This document shows, one piece after another, positions 1-8,940 of a stretch of 64,000 nucleotides of DNA (positions are counted from its first letter, which is position 1; each line of letters begins with the position of its first letter). The stretch is from Candidatus Baldrarchaeota archaeon (GTDB taxonomy: Archaea; Asgardarchaeota; Baldrarchaeia; Baldrarchaeales; DXJG01), in contig DXJG01000010.1 of NCBI GenBank assembly GCA_019056805.1, positions 1-64,000 on the forward strand. The letters run 5' to 3'. A program made the translations under genes and the position numbers. The notes below the pieces were generated by a model. The model saw only the letters and a program-made list of their open reading frames with translations. It ran no database searches and had not been told where the DNA came from.

Positions 1-317
1 AACCTAATGAATTAATTCTCGAAAATCTCAAAAAACTATCCCGAGAAACAGTTCCAATAATCATAAGAATTCCTATAGTCCCAGGATACAATGATCAAAA
101 AGAAAACATTAAGTCCACCGCTGATTTTATCAGTAAACTAGGTGGAAACATTACGAGAGTCGAATTACTACCCTACCATAGATTAGGGATTTCCAAATAT
201 AAGCAGTTAGGTAGAGAGTATAAATTGAATGATGCAAAACCTCCAACAAAAGAAAAACTGCAAAATATTGCAAGCATAATAAAAGTATATGGCTTAAAAG
301 TTCGAATTGAAGGTTAA
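1..317 (+). CDS. C-terminal part of a glycyl-radical-enzyme activating (PFL-AE-like) radical SAM protein
   Basis: The gene is cut by the left edge; frame 3 is open from base 3 to a TAA at 315-317, giving 104 residues. The visible text includes IRIPIVPGYND and ELLPYHRLGISKY, which match the conserved C-terminal half of pyruvate formate-lyase activating enzymes (VPGYND...LPYHRLG..KY..LG). Those proteins use a 4Fe-4S cluster and S-adenosylmethionine to put a glycyl radical on a partner enzyme. The CxxxCxxC cluster motif would lie upstream, outside the window, and the glycyl-radical partner is not visible. The C-terminal family signature is clear; the substrate is unknown. Confidence 0.75.
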   Translation, partial: PNELILENLKKLSRETVPIIIRIPIVPGYNDQKENIKSTADFISKLGGNITRVELLPYHRLGISKYKQLGREYKLNDAKPPTKEKLQNIASIIKVYGLKVRIEG

Positions 318-466
318 CATTTTTTACCCCTTAACAAAAGTATAAAAATCCTTTTCATCGTTCTCACTAAATTTTACTCAAAAATTAAAATTCCATACTT
401 GTAAAGTAACATTGAAAACATCAATTTTATAATCAAACACTCAAATAATTTCATTAGTGATGTAAG

Positions 467-1417
467 ATGTCTGAAAGCGAAAAACATTATGATTTGGTTA
501 TAATTGGTGGGGGACCTGCTGGTCTTACCGCTGCCATTTATTCTGCAAGAAAAGGATTGAAAACACTAGTGATTGAGAGAGGGATTCCAGGCGGTAGAAT
601 GAACGACGCGCCTTTTATTGAAAATTATCCAGGCTTTCCAGATGGAATAAAAGGCTCAGAACTAGCAATTCTATTTGTAAAACAAACTGAGAAGTTTGGA
701 GTTGAAATTCATCAAATGGAAGAAGTTGTCGATTTAGATTTTAAAAGTGATCCCAAAGTTATAGTTACAAGAAAAGGGAAATACTTGGCATCGGCTGTAA
801 TAATTGCAATTGGAGCCGAGAGAAAAAAGCTTCTTATACCTGGAGAAAAAGAATTTCTAGGTCGTGGAGTTTCATACTGTGCAACATGTGACGGTTTCTT
901 CTTTAAAAACAGAATCGTTGCTGTTATAGGTTCTGGCGACGAAGCAGCAGAGGATGCTCTTCTTCTTGCAAATCTAGCCTCAAAGGTGTATCTCATTACT
1001 AATGCTAAAAGTTTGGAATGTGAAGAGGTTTTAAAGGGAAAAATACGGGAAAGCGGAAAAATAGAGGTAATAAATAATTATAAGGTGACTAAAGTAATTG
1101 GAGACGAAGTAGTAAAGGCTGTACAACTAAAAAATATAGATACTGGTGAAGAAAAAGAAATAGAGGTAAATGGTGTTTTCTTTGCTCTCGGAGCAGTCCC
1201 CATGACCGAAATTATGAGAAAAGCAGGTATAGAAACCCATGAAAGAGGCTGTATTATAGTAGATAATATGCAGAAGACGAATATTGAGGGCGTATTTGCC
1301 GCTGGAGACTGCACATGCAACTCTCTCTTTCAAGTAATAACCGCCGCTGCGCAAGGCGCAAAAGCCGCTACTTCAGCATATAACTACATAAGAGACCTAA
1401 AGAAAACAAAACGCTAA
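467..1417 (+). CDS. trxB: Thioredoxin-reductase-like FAD-dependent disulfide oxidoreductase
   Basis: This 316-residue flavoprotein has the low-molecular-weight thioredoxin reductase layout: an N-terminal FAD-binding GGGPAG motif (residues 14-19), a second nucleotide-binding fold starting [11 protein letters not shown], the redox pair C138-A-T-C141 followed by D142, and a C-terminal FAD motif ending AAGDC. Family enzymes pass electrons through FAD to the CxxC pair and on to thioredoxin or glutaredoxin-like proteins. After the second Rossmann strand the text is [14 protein letters not shown], where NADPH-dependent members carry HRRxxxR. The electron donor may therefore not be NADPH; some archaeal homologues use other donors. 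No strong Shine-Dalgarno is visible. It stands alone between intergenic gaps. Confidence 0.88.
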   Translation: MSESEKHYDLVIIGGGPAGLTAAIYSARKGLKTLVIERGIPGGRMNDAPFIENYPGFPDGIKGSELAILFVKQTEKFGVEIHQMEEVVDLDFKSDPKVIVTRKGKYLASAVIIAIGAERKKLLIPGEKEFLGRGVSYCATCDGFFFKNRIVAVIGSGDEAAEDALLLANLASKVYLITNAKSLECEEVLKGKIRESGKIEVINNYKVTKVIGDEVVKAVQLKNIDTGEEKEIEVNGVFFALGAVPMTEIMRKAGIETHERGCIIVDNMQKTNIEGVFAAGDCTCNSLFQVITAAAQGAKAATSAYNYIRDLKKTKR

Positions 1418-1756
1418 AACAAATAACTAACTGTTAAAATGGCAAAACTTTAAGCATAAATTTAAAACCCATATCATTTTTTTAAACTCTTAAATACTTG
1501 TTGAAAAGGCTGTAAAGAAATTTATGTTGGAAGTTTGCGAAGAAACTGTATTTTGTCATTATACTTCAGAGATTTTGGAATTAAAGAAGAAATAGAAACT
1601 TATATTGTTGTGAAATAAGCCATCTGATTTCATTTTAATTTCGCAATTCATATTGCACTCAATGTAGATTTATTTTATTAATCATCTTCATAGTTTTCCA
1701 TAAAAAAATTAATATAGAAGCAAAGGCGATTTTGAAGGGGGGTAATAGGGGTAGTC
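1418..1756. other. Intergenic region with a possible coding relic
   Basis: These 339 bases hold no intact gene. Around 1500-1620 two + strand frames read like short coding pieces, one ending LELKKK and the other ending IETYIVVK, which could be a decayed gene end. The last 30 bases carry the G-rich Shine-Dalgarno tracts of the radical SAM gene. Nothing else is recognised. Confidence 0.3.
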
Positions 1757-1762
1757 GTGTTG

Positions 1763-2887
1763 ATGAAAAATGTAGGTTCTGCAATGCTTAATTGTGTACA
1801 TAATTTGTCGTCTTATGTAACTAATTTTAAAATTATTCCGAAACCAGTGGCAATGCACCTTGAAATAACCTACAGATGTAATCTTAAATGTGTTTTTTGC
1901 GATAGATGGAAGGTTGGTCCAGAAATACATGCAAAGGAACTTAAATGGTCAGAACTGAAAAAACTACTTTTCCAAGCAAAAAGGTTGAATATAAAGCTTC
2001 TGGCATTTTCAGGTGGAGAACCCCTATTAAGAAAAGAAACAATTAATTTAGCTAATTTAGCGAGAAAACTCGGAATATTAACTTTCCTCAATACTAATGG
2101 TACTTTAATAGATGAAAATAATGTGAAAATAATTACAAAGAGTTTTGATCAAGTTATAATCAGCATAGATAGCACAAATCCTCAACTTCACGATTTCTTC
2201 AGAGGAGTAAAAGGTACATTTGAAAAAGCATTAAAAGCAATAAAACTGTTAGTAAAAAATAGTAAACGAAAAAGCCAAGTAGCTGTGCAAACAGTTTTCT
2301 CAAATAAAAATTATCAAGAATTTTTATACATGCAAGAGTTCTTCAAAAAACTAGGTGTCCCACTATTTGCCCAACCAATACACAACATATCCTCAAGCCT
2401 ATACATAGCAAATAACGGATTTAAAATCAATAACAAAGAATACATAGAAATCAAGAAAATTGTAAAAGCTTTTCTAAGTAACTCTACTTTCTGCGACCCC
2501 TATGTAAACATAGCTTACAAAACCATTTACAAACGATATTTCAAAAAGTTTCCAGAATTCCTAAAAAACCCAAACAATCTAAACAATCATTTTATCTGCT
2601 TTGCAGGATCATTTAGCTTCTTAGTTGATCCAATAGGTGACGTCTATCCATGCGATGGACTAAGAATTCCCCAAGGAAACATAAGAGAAAAGTCTCTCAT
2701 AAAAATATGGAGAGAAATGACAAATATAAGGAGAAAAATAAGTAGCATAGAAAGATCATGTAACTGTTGGCTTCTATGCATAATTCCATTTTCTATGATA
2801 TTATCAATTCCATTTACTCCATTTCTCTATATAAAAAGAAGAAAAACAAATAAAAATAAGATTGGAACTCTACAAATTCAAAAATAA
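1763..2887 (+). CDS. Radical SAM protein with SPASM-like C-terminal cysteines
   Basis: About 374 residues. The radical SAM cluster motif is TYRCNLKCVFCDRW near residues 37-48, followed by the family FSGGEPLLR motif. The C-terminal third has further cysteines: ICFAGSFSFLVDPIGDVYPC, then a region rich in Cys (SCNCWLLC), which resembles a SPASM auxiliary-cluster domain. Such proteins often modify peptides or make cofactors; the substrate here cannot be told. Starts GTG 1757, TTG 1760 and ATG 1763 are all possible. ATG 1763 is preferred because the AGGGGT at 1747-1752 lies 10 bases upstream. The end is hydrophobic then lysine-rich. It converges on glnA. Confidence 0.85.
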   Translation: MKNVGSAMLNCVHNLSSYVTNFKIIPKPVAMHLEITYRCNLKCVFCDRWKVGPEIHAKELKWSELKKLLFQAKRLNIKLLAFSGGEPLLRKETINLANLARKLGILTFLNTNGTLIDENNVKIITKSFDQVIISIDSTNPQLHDFFRGVKGTFEKALKAIKLLVKNSKRKSQVAVQTVFSNKNYQEFLYMQEFFKKLGVPLFAQPIHNISSSLYIANNGFKINNKEYIEIKKIVKAFLSNSTFCDPYVNIAYKTIYKRYFKKFPEFLKNPNNLNNHFICFAGSFSFLVDPIGDVYPCDGLRIPQGNIREKSLIKIWREMTNIRRKISSIERSCNCWLLCIIPFSMILSIPFTPFLYIKRRKTNKNKIGTLQIQK

Positions 2888-2888
2888 T

Positions 2889-4271
2889 TTAGAAATTGAA
2901 ATATTGCGTATATTCCCATGGCGTTACTTGCATTGAATATTCAATCCACTCTTTTCTTTTTACCTCCAAAAATTGATCTAAAACTTCTTTTCCAATCGCA
3001 TTTTGTACAACTTCATCAGATTCCAAAGCATCTAAAGCATCCTTCAAAGATCCAGGCAACTCTCTTATACCTAATTCCCTCATCTTCTTCCTTGAAAACT
3101 CGTAAACATCTTCATCAACAGGATCCCCGGGATCAATTTTCTTCTTAATTCCATCCAACCCAGCTAGAGCCATGGCAGCAAAAGCTAAATAGGGATTACA
3201 CAATGGATCTGGAAACCTAACCTCTACCCTCTTTCTACTTTTCACAGCTTCGCCTCTTAAATACAAAGGTACTCTTACAAGAGCTGACCTGTTCTTTCGA
3301 CCCCAACATACATATACTGGTGCTTCAAAACCAGGAACAAGTCTCTTATATGAGTTCACTGTAGGCGCAACAATCGCAGCCAAAGCTTCAGCATGCTCTA
3401 AGATGCCGCCAATATAGTATCGACCCACTTGACTTAACTCTGCATACTCGTCATCCGGATCATAAAAAACATTTACATCTCCTTTCCATAAGCTTTGATG
3501 CACATGCATTCCACTTCCATTATCCTCAACTATAGGCTTAGGCATAAAAGTAGCCACAAGTCCATGTTGATCCGCTATGTTCCTCGCTGTAAACTTGTAT
3601 ATCTGAACCTTATCGGCCATATTCGTAAGCTTATCAGCAATCATTATAATTTCAACTTGCCCAAGGGTAGCAACTTCATGATGCGTTTTACCTATTTTTA
3701 TACCCAACTTCATTAATGCATTTGCAAAATCCATTCTGAACTCATGGGTTTCATCAAGAGGTGGGATCTGGAAATATCCATCCTTAAACTTTATTCCATG
3801 CCTAAAATTCGTTACAGTGACTTCCTCAGCCATTTTAAATACGAAAAATTCTATCTCTGGCGCCATGTAAGCCGCTGTGAAACCTGCTTCATCTAAGATT
3901 TTTTCTGCTCTTTGAGCTACATATCTTGGGTCGCCTTTAAACCTCTCTCCACTATAGCCCTCATATACGTCAGTAATGAAAAATGCAGATTTATGATCAC
4001 CTTTAGTCCACGGTATAATTTTCATCGTTTTAATATCTGGCTTCGCCACCATATCCGATTCTTCCACGCTTTTAAAACTAGGTATTGAAGACCCGTCAAA
4101 CCCCATGCCCGTTTCAAAATCCTTTTCATCTAAATTGGCGAGCGGATATGAAAAACTACGTATACGACCATTAATATCAGTTATCCAGAAATTTATCCAC
4201 TTAACTTGTTCACGTTGCAAATACTCAACCACATTTTCACTTGTCAAAGCTTTACACCACTTACCAAACAT
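2889..4271 (-). CDS. glnA: Glutamine synthetase, type I
   Basis: This 460-residue protein makes glutamine from glutamate, ammonia and ATP in the cytoplasm, the main entry of ammonium nitrogen. Signatures in order are MGFDGSSIPSF near the N terminus, the NGSGMHVHQSLW ATP-site segment, and APTVNSYKRLVPGFEAPVYV. The adenylylation-site tyrosine context of the bacterial beta subtype is not seen; the corresponding region reads VDEDVYEFSRKKMRE, consistent with the shorter alpha type found in archaea. The start ATG at 4269-4271 is in a good N-terminal context. A divergent Lrp-family gene begins 136 bases away and is the obvious candidate regulator. Confidence 0.96.
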   Translation of the reverse strand: MFGKWCKALTSENVVEYLQREQVKWINFWITDINGRIRSFSYPLANLDEKDFETGMGFDGSSIPSFKSVEESDMVAKPDIKTMKIIPWTKGDHKSAFFITDVYEGYSGERFKGDPRYVAQRAEKILDEAGFTAAYMAPEIEFFVFKMAEEVTVTNFRHGIKFKDGYFQIPPLDETHEFRMDFANALMKLGIKIGKTHHEVATLGQVEIIMIADKLTNMADKVQIYKFTARNIADQHGLVATFMPKPIVEDNGSGMHVHQSLWKGDVNVFYDPDDEYAELSQVGRYYIGGILEHAEALAAIVAPTVNSYKRLVPGFEAPVYVCWGRKNRSALVRVPLYLRGEAVKSRKRVEVRFPDPLCNPYLAFAAMALAGLDGIKKKIDPGDPVDEDVYEFSRKKMRELGIRELPGSLKDALDALESDEVVQNAIGKEVLDQFLEVKRKEWIEYSMQVTPWEYTQYFNF

Positions 4272-4407
4272 TTAACATAATATAGCTTAGAAACGCTTAT
4301 CAAATTAAAAGTTTTTCAAATAAAAAACAAACAAATAACATAAAACTTAAAAAATATATGAACAAATGTATCAGTACAACTCATTTTATCGAGGAGGAAT
4401 TGTGCAA
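4272..4407. promoter_or_regulatory. Divergent promoter region between glnA and the Lrp-type gene
   Basis: This AT-rich spacer separates two genes read outward. A GAGGAGG Shine-Dalgarno for the regulator lies at 4391-4397, and T/A-rich TATA-like stretches occur on both strands. Lrp/AsnC proteins commonly bind their own promoter and that of the neighbour, so this is where an operator for joint control would be expected. No clear palindrome was identified. Confidence 0.4.
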
Positions 4408-4911
4408 ATGTTCAAAGAAAAAACCCTTGCTATCGATGAAAAAGATCTAAAGATATTGGAAGCCTTGCAAGAAAACTCTAGACTTTCATTTAGACAATTA
4501 GCGAGGAAAACAGGGTTCTCAGTGGCGACAGTAATGTCAAGAGTAAAAAAGCTTGAAAAAATAGGGATAATCAAAAAATATACTGTTGAGATAGATTACT
4601 CAAAACTCGGCTTAGATTTCCCAGTAATAATTGATGTAAGAGTTTCAAAAGGAAAATTATTTGAAGTCGAAGAAGAAATAGCAAAAGACCCTCATGTTCT
4701 AGCAGTTTACGACATTACCGGAGACTTTGATGTAGCTATACTCGCCATATTCAAGACAAGAAAAGAATTAGACAAATTCGTGAAAGAACTACAAAAAATG
4801 GAATACGTAGAAAGAACCTACACAAAACTAATACTAAACATAATAAAAGAAACCTTAGGAAATGACGTAACAAAAATAATCAAAATACAAGAAAACAAAT
4901 CTTATACTTAA
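4408..4911 (+). CDS. Lrp/AsnC-family transcriptional regulator
   Basis: The protein of about 167 residues has an N-terminal helix-turn-helix (LSFRQLARKTGFSVATVMSR) followed by an AsnC/RAM effector domain with the sequence VLAVYDITGDFDVAILAIFK. Lrp-family regulators bind amino acids in the RAM domain and assemble as dimers or octamers. ATG 4408 is chosen because GAGGAGG at 4391-4397 sits 10 bases upstream; GTG 4402 is the alternative, and an upstream ATG at 4366 would place the Shine-Dalgarno inside the gene. Its position divergent from glnA suggests a role in nitrogen or amino-acid control (inference). Confidence 0.92.
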   Translation: MFKEKTLAIDEKDLKILEALQENSRLSFRQLARKTGFSVATVMSRVKKLEKIGIIKKYTVEIDYSKLGLDFPVIIDVRVSKGKLFEVEEEIAKDPHVLAVYDITGDFDVAILAIFKTRKELDKFVKELQKMEYVERTYTKLILNIIKETLGNDVTKIIKIQENKSYT

Positions 4912-5186
4912 AAATCTTGATTCGAAATTATATTTTATTTTGAATCAACATTTTACAATAGTAAACAAAGATTATAATTTTTGTTTTCTTCAAATCTTAA
5001 TTACCATTACCTAAAGAAACAAGATCTTTATCGTTTATTAGCAAAATGGAAAGAGAAAAGCATATATAAGATTGTCATTATTTTGTTCGGAAATGATGAC
5101 TTATCCAAGCCAATTTAAATTAACTCCACAACACGAACATTTCAAATATCAATACATCGCCCCTAAGACTATTAAGGAGGGATAAA

Positions 5187-5384
5187 ATGAACGAAGAAGA
5201 ACTCCTCAAAATATTGAAAGAACGAGGTCCCTTAACAAGAGACCAACTAGTAAAAATAACTGGATTACCTAGAACGACAATATATGATAAACTTTCCAAA
5301 CTTCTAATAAAAAGAAAAGTAGTAAAGGAACCAGAAAAACGAAACAGTCGAGGAAGACCGAGAATTTACTGGAAGGCAGTTTAA
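5187..5384 (+). CDS. Small winged-helix DNA-binding protein
   Basis: 65 residues forming a single winged helix: a LLKILKERGPLTRDQLVKI helix pair, a recognition helix in GLPRTTIYDKLSKL, and a wing with RGRPRIYWKAV. The GRPRIYW ending is common in small archaeal wHTH proteins. A GGAGGG Shine-Dalgarno lies just upstream of the ATG, and a TATA-like TATATAAG is near 5062-5070. There is no effector domain, so it is probably a simple DNA-binding repressor or architectural factor. Its target is unknown. Confidence 0.8.
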   Translation: MNEEELLKILKERGPLTRDQLVKITGLPRTTIYDKLSKLLIKRKVVKEPEKRNSRGRPRIYWKAV

Positions 5385-5504
5385 ACAACTCCTCAAAATT
5401 TTTCCTGTAACACGGAATGAAATCAAATAACTTGCATTTAAAAGAAGCAATTTAAGCCTCTAAACCTTTAGTATCTTCTAAATAAAGTTCGATTTTAATG
5501 CAAG

Positions 5505-6125
5505 TTACTTTTCTCCTTTCCATTCTCTAAAAAACTCATCTAAGAAAATTTCCATGAATCTTGTTCTCTCTTCGGCGATTTTTCGACTTTCTTCAAGATT
5601 TAAACTATCTTTTATTTTCAACAATTTTTCATAAAAATGATTTATACAACTATCGCTTTTTCCATCATATTTTTCTTTAGGTTTTATCCAAGGTATCCAT
5701 ATCTTCTGATTTCTCAGCCCAGAATCTGAAAAACACCTCGCAATTCCAATTGCTCCAATAGCATCTAACCTATCAGCATCCTGAAGAATCTTCGCCTCTA
5801 AACTCTTCGCTCTACAACCTCTAAGAAACCTATGAACCCTTATACAATAAACCACGTCTCCCGTTTTCTCTTCTGGGAAACCAACATTCCTTAAAATTTC
5901 CTCCGCCATCTTAGCGCTCAAAATTTCATGATTCTCCACGTCTTCCTTATATCCTACATTATGTAGCAAAGCTGCAGCTTTCAATACGTCTAAATCAGCG
6001 CCAAGCTTTTCGCCAAGTCTTAAACATAAATTATAGACTCTTATAGCATGAAAAAAGTCGTGTCCCGGCCAATTATTCCACATATATTTTTTAACAATCT
6101 CTTTTAACTTCTCTTCCCAGCTCAT
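5505..6125 (-). CDS. HD-domain family protein with an HN instead of HD doublet
   Basis: This 206-residue protein has the layout of small HD phosphohydrolases: HDFFHAIRVYNLC at the N terminus, then AAALLHNVGYKEDVENHEILS, RVHRFL, and QDADRLDAIGAIG. The pattern resembles the YpgQ/YedJ group. The metal-binding His-Asp doublet that names the family reads H55-N56 here; the codons at 5958-5963 (complement) are CAT AAT. The remaining ligands (H at the first motif, D in QDADRLDA) are retained. It may have altered metal use or reduced activity. No operon partner is obvious. Confidence 0.82.
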   Translation of the reverse strand: MSWEEKLKEIVKKYMWNNWPGHDFFHAIRVYNLCLRLGEKLGADLDVLKAAALLHNVGYKEDVENHEILSAKMAEEILRNVGFPEEKTGDVVYCIRVHRFLRGCRAKSLEAKILQDADRLDAIGAIGIARCFSDSGLRNQKIWIPWIKPKEKYDGKSDSCINHFYEKLLKIKDSLNLEESRKIAEERTRFMEIFLDEFFREWKGEK

Positions 6126-6233
6126 AGACTCACATATAACACAACTTCTTAAAACTATTATCTATCAAGCATAATAACGAAGTATACTACTAAATGTAAG
6201 TCCCAAAAGAATAAAAAACGTTTAAAATCTTCT

Positions 6234-6500
6234 CTACTCGACTTTTTCTTCTTTAAGATACGTTTCTTCAACGTCTTTAACCCAACTCTGTAAAATGTCA
6301 AGTAAATTCTTTATTTCATCAAGAGAAAACCACATACTTTCAGTTCCCATTATAACTAGAAACTCCTTTTTTCTCTTATCAAAACAAGCAATAACTTCAT
6401 TTTCAGTAAAAGTCTTTAATGGTTTCAAAAGTATGCAAGCCCTGTCATCATCGTATTTCTTCCGGTATTTTAAACCATTTTTCATTTTGAACACCGTCAA
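6234..6500 (-). CDS. Uncharacterised 88-residue protein
   Basis: An acidic-tailed small protein with a predicted beta-rich first half (ACILLKPLKTF, VIACFDKRKKEFLVIMG) and an amphipathic helix (SLDEIKNLLDILQSWVKDVE). Start could be the outer codon or the internal ATG at KMKNG. Its codon composition is gene-like and it lies 108 bases downstream of the HD gene on the same strand. No family is recognised. The frame on the opposite strand is judged a shadow. Confidence 0.6.
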   Translation of the reverse strand: MTVFKMKNGLKYRKKYDDDRACILLKPLKTFTENEVIACFDKRKKEFLVIMGTESMWFSLDEIKNLLDILQSWVKDVEETYLKEEKVE

Positions 6501-6900
6501 TCTCTTTTTATTCCGCGAGATTTACCGCGAATTCTTTCTGGTTTCAGATCATTGTCTGGTAATGAGGTGTAGTGTTAAATGAGATTTCGTAACAAATGTC
6601 GCAACAAGTACTCTCTGAAACAGAAAGCAAATTGACATAACAAAGTTATAAACTTTTATATACAGCACTGCTTATAAAAATAATTTATTTTCTGTATAAA
6701 TTTTGTTAATTTAAATATAAAATTTTCAAACTAAATTCCATTTTAAGCTTAAAATTAGTAACAAAGAAAAATATACGGTTTTAAAAACAACGTTATTAAA
6801 TGCAAATTAAAAAATATTAATTTAAATCCAAGAAAGGTTAATATACCATTTTATAACATTCTATTATAGACTTCGTGGTAACTAGGGGGAGAAAAATAAA
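6501..6900. other. AT-rich intergenic region
   Basis: No gene or repeat is seen in these 400 very AT-rich bases. A TATA-like TTTTATAAC near 6850-6858 and the GGGGGAG Shine-Dalgarno at about 6886-6892 belong to the following zinc-ribbon gene. Confidence 0.4.
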
Positions 6901-7791
6901 ATGAGCGCAAGATACTGCCCATATTGCCGCGCGGAATTACCTGCAGGAGCAACCTTCTGTCCATACTGCGGAGCTAATGTCGCAGAAAAACCACCAGTTG
7001 AAGTAACTAAGCCGCCTACACCTGTTGTAGCACCGCCGTCTGCGCCTACACCAGCACCGGTAGCAGGAACAGCTGTTGCAACAATCCAAGATGCAATTAG
7101 AAGAAGATCAGAATCGGATATTAAAATGTCAGGTGCCTGGATACTTGTTGTTATATTCTCACCTGTACTTCTAGCCATCGGTATCTTTATGGTACTCATA
7201 GGATTTTTCGCACCAGTATTGCTTCTAATAGGTGGCCTAGTAGCCATTATTGCCTTAGTTCTAGCAGCAGTTCTATACTACAAGTTGATAAATCGAAGAA
7301 ACAAACATTTCATGAGAAGTAGAATGTTAAGAGAAGGATTGATCAGACATATCGAAAGTAAAGCTAGTGAACTAGGAAGAACCCAAGACGTTATGTCCGA
7401 ACTCTCTACGATGAGAATGGTGCATTCAGAATTGAATAGTGAAGAGGGAGATAAATCAGCTGGCCTATATGCAATTCTATCAATCATTGTACCATTCGTC
7501 TCACTTTATGTTATGTATTTCCTAACAAAGGAATTCGTTTCACATGACACAAAAGAAAGGGCATTCTTCCAAGCACTTTCCACAGCCGCTAACAAGCTAG
7601 GAATTCCAGCGCAATTTCCATATTGGAAAGAACTGCCAAGAAGATCTGCAGGACTCTACTTAATACTAACAATAGTTCTCAGCGGTTTATTCGCAATCTA
7701 CTGGATGTGGACCCTTATAAAAGATCCTCATCAGCACTTTGATGCACATGCAGTTTTTGAAGATGCTCTTATGTCTACACTTTATCGCTAG
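6901..7791 (+). CDS. Membrane protein with N-terminal zinc ribbon and duplicated DUF4234-like unit
   Basis: 296 residues. The N terminus is a zinc ribbon (YCPYC ... FCPYCG). A proline-rich linker follows, then a strongly hydrophobic pair of helices (about residues 80-125) and a cytosolic helical part. Two related units follow: SAGLYAILSIIVPFVSLYVM ending near FFQAL, and SAGLYLILTIVLSGLFAIYW ending near FEDAL. These look like an internal duplication of the DUF4234-type YxxYW/L-TKE segment. Such proteins are membrane-bound with cytosolic zinc ribbons; no function is established. It has a strong GGGGGAG Shine-Dalgarno and converges with another membrane zinc-ribbon gene. Confidence 0.82.
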   Translation: MSARYCPYCRAELPAGATFCPYCGANVAEKPPVEVTKPPTPVVAPPSAPTPAPVAGTAVATIQDAIRRRSESDIKMSGAWILVVIFSPVLLAIGIFMVLIGFFAPVLLLIGGLVAIIALVLAAVLYYKLINRRNKHFMRSRMLREGLIRHIESKASELGRTQDVMSELSTMRMVHSELNSEEGDKSAGLYAILSIIVPFVSLYVMYFLTKEFVSHDTKERAFFQALSTAANKLGIPAQFPYWKELPRRSAGLYLILTIVLSGLFAIYWMWTLIKDPHQHFDAHAVFEDALMSTLYR

Positions 7792-7794
7792 CTA

Positions 7795-8124
7795 TTAATT
7801 CATTTTTTCTTCTTTTACAGCAGTTAAACAATAAGGACAAATTACGACATCAAACAGTATCCTTTTTCCGCACGTTTTACAAAAAATGTATTTACCTATC
7901 CGCTTTTTCTCTTCTCTTAAAAAACGTGAAGCCATGTACAATATTGTGGATAAAAACAATAAAGCGATGCCTATTATGATTGTTGCTAACCTAAGTTCAT
8001 GAAAACCTCGCACACTACTACCAAGAACACCGCTAAACTCCAAAATATAGGTTGATGAGATCCATCCCATTGAACTCCATATTAACAACATGCTAAGTAA
8101 CATTAACATTTTCTTCAATGCCAT
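7795..8124 (-). CDS. Small membrane protein with C-terminal zinc ribbon
   Basis: 109 residues: two transmembrane helices (about residues 5-25 and 42-65), then a lysine/arginine stretch and a zinc ribbon FCKTCGKRILFDVVICPYC. The topology is the mirror of the neighbour at 6901-7791 (ribbon at the C terminus). It follows the PrsW-like gene with a gap of 14 bases on the same strand, so the two are probably co-transcribed. Its role is unknown; it may be a membrane adaptor. Confidence 0.75.
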   Translation of the reverse strand: MALKKMLMLLSMLLIWSSMGWISSTYILEFSGVLGSSVRGFHELRLATIIIGIALLFLSTILYMASRFLREEKKRIGKYIFCKTCGKRILFDVVICPYCLTAVKEEKMN

Positions 8125-8138
8125 AACATATCAACCTC

Positions 8139-8672
8139 TTATAATCCCAACATTATCGTTCCAAGATTATATAGGCTGTGAATAATCATTGCTATTATGA
8201 GGAATAAAAAATATTCATTTTCGCCATAATTATCCCAACTTCCAACACCATACGCCGCAATAGTAGTGGTTGTTAAGTGTAGTGGAGTACTTAGCAAAAA
8301 ACGTAGCAAAAGAAGCCACACTGCACCATACATTCCAAAAATATTAATAAATGTAAAAAAGTAGGACAGGTTTTCCAGCAATGAAAATCCAAGCGCAGAT
8401 ACAACGCCCAACTGTACCCATTCGATAACGCTTGGCTCAATGTTCTCTTGAGTTTTCAGAAAGAAAGGAGGAAGAATCTTAACGAGTTCTTCTGCAAAAG
8501 GAGCTATCATCACGGCAACAACTATCAATATAACATTTGCATAAATATCTTGAAAGGCCACAAAAGGTAGTAATAATATCATTTGTTTTGTATTAAAAAT
8601 CGCGGCTCCGACTCCAAATACAGCCCCCAATAATAAGGATGCAAGATAGTGAGCACGACTAATATTTACCAT
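8139..8672 (-). CDS. PrsW-like intramembrane protease family protein
   Basis: 177 residues with about five or six transmembrane helices. Motifs typical of the PrsW/M82 group are present: AEELVK (EExxK) near residue 60, ENLSYF near residue 100, a histidine in TPLHLTTT, and HSLYNLG near the C terminus. PrsW-type glutamyl membrane proteases cleave membrane-spanning substrates such as anti-sigma factors; archaeal substrates are not known. It is shorter than most bacterial PrsW proteins. The downstream membrane zinc-ribbon gene could encode a partner or substrate (inference). Confidence 0.75.
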   Translation of the reverse strand: MVNISRAHYLASLLLGAVFGVGAAIFNTKQMILLLPFVAFQDIYANVILIVVAVMIAPFAEELVKILPPFFLKTQENIEPSVIEWVQLGVVSALGFSLLENLSYFFTFINIFGMYGAVWLLLLRFLLSTPLHLTTTTIAAYGVGSWDNYGENEYFLFLIIAMIIHSLYNLGTIMLGL

Positions 8673-8940
8673 TTCAATACCCCTTTCTTAAGTTCTAATT
8701 CTCAAAACTCTTTTTAAACCTTAATACAAATAAAATATCAACATAATCTTTATCTGGAATGATTCTTGCTTGTTCACCTTCTAGACAGGAAACCAGATTC
8801 AAAAATTTTAAAACTAATCCTACATTTGAATGTCGTAAAATTTATTGAGAACTTCACCATAATTTTCTCAACTAATTGTAAAGTTTTTATTTGTGGAATA
8901 AACATTATAATTATAAATCATAGTTCCACGGTCGAGAAAA

